In this document: positions 4,885-6,681 of the stretch, in pieces
Position numbering within the stretch: the stretch's first letter is position 1
Layout of the letters: the number at the start of each line of letters is the position of its first letter
Origin: Firmicutes bacterium CAG:110
Lineage (GTDB): Bacteria > Bacillota > Clostridia > Oscillospirales > Oscillospiraceae
Length of the DNA stretch: 6,681 bases
NCBI GenBank assembly: GCA_000434635.1
Contig: HF988098.1
Coordinates: forward strand, 3,059-9,739
Direction: 5' to 3'
Notes under the pieces: model-generated
What the model was told of the DNA's origin: nothing
Seen by the model: the letters and a program-made list of their open reading frames with translations, nothing else
Database searches by the model: none
Made by a program: the position numbers and the translations under genes

Positions 4885-4913
4885 ATTCTAGCACAGCCCG
4901 GGATGTTCCGCAA
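4885..4913 (-). promoter_or_regulatory. Sigma-A promoter of trpS
   Basis: On the minus strand TTGCGG (4908-4913), a 17-bp spacer and TAGAAT (4885-4890) with a TGC extension. The start should fall near 4878, giving a leader of roughly 30 nt. That is far too short for a T-box or an attenuator. Confidence 0.82.
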
Positions 4914-4951
4914 GGGGGTATTTTGCCCCAAAGGAAAGCAATTGTGTCTAC

Positions 4952-4980
4952 TTGATTTTTCCACTGCCCTATGCTATACT
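4952..4980 (+). promoter_or_regulatory. Sigma-A promoter of gltX
   Basis: TTGATT (4952-4957), a 17-bp spacer and TATACT (4975-4980) preceded by TGC, an extended -10. Transcription should start near 4987, leaving a leader of about 30 nt with AGAGGT (5002-5007) as the ribosome site. The divergent trpS promoter is 38 bp away on the other strand. Confidence 0.82.
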
Positions 4981-5015
4981 TTATGACAAAGAAAATGGAA
5001 AAGAGGTAGTTAGTT

Positions 5016-6659
5016 ATGGATTATCAGGCGCTTGCCGAATTGCTTTTTCCCGACGTGACCGAAACGCCCGAGCAGCTGGAAGCCCGGTTCCCCCAGCGCA
5101 ATCTTCCCGAGGGCGCGGTGGTTTCCCGGATGGCTCCCTCCCCTACCGGATTTGTCCATCTGGGCAATCTGGTGCAGGGCACGATTTCGGAACGGATGAC
5201 CCACCAGTCCGGCGGCGTGCTGTACCTCCGGGTAGAGGACACCGATGCCAAGCGGGAGATTCCCGGTGCGGTGGAGGTGCTCATCAACACCCTGAAATTC
5301 TACAACATCAACTTTGACGAAGGTGCCACCGTGGACGGCGACGACGGCGCTTATGGCCCCTACCGTCAGCGTCAGAGAGCCGCAATTTACCACGTTTATG
5401 CCAAGAAGCTGGTGTCCGAGGGCAAAGCCTACCCCTGCTTCTGCACAGAGGACGAGCTGTCCGCCCTTCGGGAAAAACAGGAAGCGAACAAGGAGACCAC
5501 CGGCTACTACGGCAAATACGCCGTCTGGCGCGACCGTCCCATGGAGGATATTCAGGCGCAGCTGGCCGCCGGAAATCCATGGGTCCTGCGGTTCCGTTCC
5601 GAGGGCAGCATTGACCGCCAGTTCAAATTCGACGATCTGGTAAAGGGCAAGCTGACCATCACGGAGAACAACGTCGATCACGTGCTCCTTAAATCCGATG
5701 GCATCCCCACCTATCACTTTGCCCACGCCGTGGACGACCACCTCATGCGCACCACCCACGTCGTCCGGGGCGACGAATGGCTGCCCAGCCTGCCCTTCCA
5801 CATTCAGCTGTTTCAGGCGCTGGGCTTCAAGCTGCCCAAGTATGTTCACATCGGGCCGCTGATGAAGATGGACGGCAGCTCCAAGCGCAAGCTGTCCAAG
5901 CGCAAGGACCCTGAGCTGGCGCTGACCTACTACAAGGCCGAGGGCTTCCCCATCCCCTCCGTGCGGGAATATATCATGACCGTGCTGAACTCCAATTTTG
6001 AGGACTGGCGGCGGGCGAACCCCGACGCGGACATTGAATCCTTCAAGTTCAGCCCCAAGAAGCTGAACCCCGCCGGCAGCCTGTTCGATTACGCCAAGCT
6101 GGTGGATGTGTCGAAAAACGTCATTTCCCGCATGAGCGCGGAGGATGTGTACGCCCAGCTGCTGGATTGGGCGAAGGAGTTCGACACCGACTTTGCCGCC
6201 AAACTGGAAGCCGACCCGGACTACGCAAAACGGATTCTTGCCATCGGCCGAGGCGGCAAGAAGCCGAGAAAAGACCTTGCCGTCTGGAAGGACGCCAAGC
6301 CTTACATGGGATTCTTCTACGACGAGTATCTGGAAGCGCCCGTCTGGGACGAGAAGTTCTCCAAAGCCGTCATCCGGGACGTGCTGGAACGCTTCCTGAG
6401 CGTCTACGACTTTGCCGACGACTCCGCCGCGTGGTTTGCCAAGGTCAAGGAGATTACCGAGGCCATCGGCTTCACCACAGATATGAAATCCTACAAGGCT
6501 GACCCCGCCGCTTTCCCCGGCACCGTGGCCGACGTTTCCACCTTCCTGCGGCAGGCCGTCACCGGGAAGACCGACAGCCCCGACCTGTACACCATTATGC
6601 AGATTCTGGGCTACGACCGCACCGTGGCGCGCATCCGCGACTGCATTTCTCAGCTTTGA
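5016..6659 (+). CDS. gltX: Glutamyl-tRNA synthetase (clostridial long form)
   Basis: This is a 547-residue class I synthetase that attaches glutamate to tRNA-Glu in the cytoplasm; in many Firmicutes the enzyme also charges tRNA-Gln for later amidation. The ATP site has RMAPSPTGFVHLGN (38-51), with HLGN as the HIGH motif, and KLSKR (292-296) as the KMSKS loop. RVEDTD (72-77) and SDGIPTYHFAHAVDDHLM...RGDEW (227-255) are glutamate and tRNA acceptor-end signatures of the Glx group. The C-terminal 200 residues are helical and should bind the anticodon. It is longer than the usual 460-490 residues, with insertions near 327-350 and in the tail. The zinc site seems half kept: CFC (141-143) is present, but the later Cys/His pair is absent (GYYGKYAVWR, 163-172). 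The ATG at 5016 has AGAGGT 8 bp upstream. Its TGA overlaps a following ATG. Confidence 0.93.
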   Translation: MDYQALAELLFPDVTETPEQLEARFPQRNLPEGAVVSRMAPSPTGFVHLGNLVQGTISERMTHQSGGVLYLRVEDTDAKREIPGAVEVLINTLKFYNINFDEGATVDGDDGAYGPYRQRQRAAIYHVYAKKLVSEGKAYPCFCTEDELSALREKQEANKETTGYYGKYAVWRDRPMEDIQAQLAAGNPWVLRFRSEGSIDRQFKFDDLVKGKLTITENNVDHVLLKSDGIPTYHFAHAVDDHLMRTTHVVRGDEWLPSLPFHIQLFQALGFKLPKYVHIGPLMKMDGSSKRKLSKRKDPELALTYYKAEGFPIPSVREYIMTVLNSNFEDWRRANPDADIESFKFSPKKLNPAGSLFDYAKLVDVSKNVISRMSAEDVYAQLLDWAKEFDTDFAAKLEADPDYAKRILAIGRGGKKPRKDLAVWKDAKPYMGFFYDEYLEAPVWDEKFSKAVIRDVLERFLSVYDFADDSAAWFAKVKEITEAIGFTTDMKSYKADPAAFPGTVADVSTFLRQAVTGKTDSPDLYTIMQILGYDRTVARIRDCISQL

Positions 6660-6681
6660 TGGCTAAAACTGCCCGGCGTCG
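6659..6681 (+). CDS. Possible start of a gene coupled to gltX, cut by the window edge
   Basis: An ATG overlaps the gltX stop by one base (TGATG). It opens a frame reading MAKTARR before the window ends. The initial Met-Ala-Lys and the overlap are typical of a real coupled start, and the same arrangement is seen at the trpS stop. No clear ribosome site precedes it. Only seven residues are visible, so the product cannot be named. Confidence 0.4.

Noticed and set aside
4349..4891. A 180-codon plus-strand frame opposite trpS
   Set aside because: It is antisense to the conserved catalytic core of trpS and has no family motifs.
4850..4950. A T-box or tryptophan attenuator ahead of trpS
   Set aside because: The predicted leader is only about 30 nt. 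No T-box core or run of Trp codons is seen.
5010..5849. A 279-codon open frame on the minus strand inside gltX
   Set aside because: It is fully antisense to a clear synthetase gene. Its sequence has no recognisable domain and it has no ribosome site of note; long antisense frames are common in GC-rich genes.
1..6681. CRISPR array, tRNA or rRNA genes
   Set aside because: No regularly spaced direct repeats, cloverleaf with CCA-end features, or rRNA-like stretches were noticed on reading either strand.

Overview
The window is GC-rich DNA that is almost fully coding, with short intergenic gaps, strong Shine-Dalgarno sites (GGAGG type) and sigma-A promoters (TTGnnn, 17 bp, TAnAAT, often with an extended TGn -10). 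A long clostridial-type glutamyl-tRNA synthetase and several families of small proteins fit a Gram-positive Firmicute. The most likely home is a gut clostridium of the Oscillospiraceae/Ruminococcaceae kind. This is inferred from style and gene content, not from a marker gene.

Layout. Positions 1-207 hold a possible leftward promoter and perhaps the start of a gene cut by the window edge. A three-helix membrane protein of unknown function (208-621, minus) has a textbook promoter. Between it and the next gene lies a 167-bp near-palindromic element with perfect 21-bp terminal inverted repeats bounded by TA: a MITE-like insertion (715-881). A 56-residue single-span membrane protein (949-1119, plus) runs stop-to-stop into a YfcE/MJ0936-type metallophosphoesterase (1120-1605, minus).

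Positions 1765-2774 form a tight three-gene operon of unrecognised proteins of 76, 118 and 139 residues. The genes overlap or nearly touch and end at a strong terminator. The proteins share short motifs: a proline-capped helix in the first two and PPPEPQG(R/K)P in the last two, so they probably work together. A possible sporulation-type promoter lies upstream. This operon is the least explained part of the window.

Next comes a membrane-anchored NlpC/P60- or CHAP-like cysteine hydrolase (2885-3526) with its own promoter. It converges on a two-gene minus-strand operon, trpS plus a small two-helix membrane protein, and the two units share a terminator hairpin. trpS (3821-4849) is divergent from gltX (5016-6659). 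Each synthetase has its own sigma-A promoter with a short leader and no T-box. Both synthetase stops overlap the ATG of a following reading frame by one base (TAATG and TGATG). The second frame, a possible gene after gltX, is cut by the right edge.
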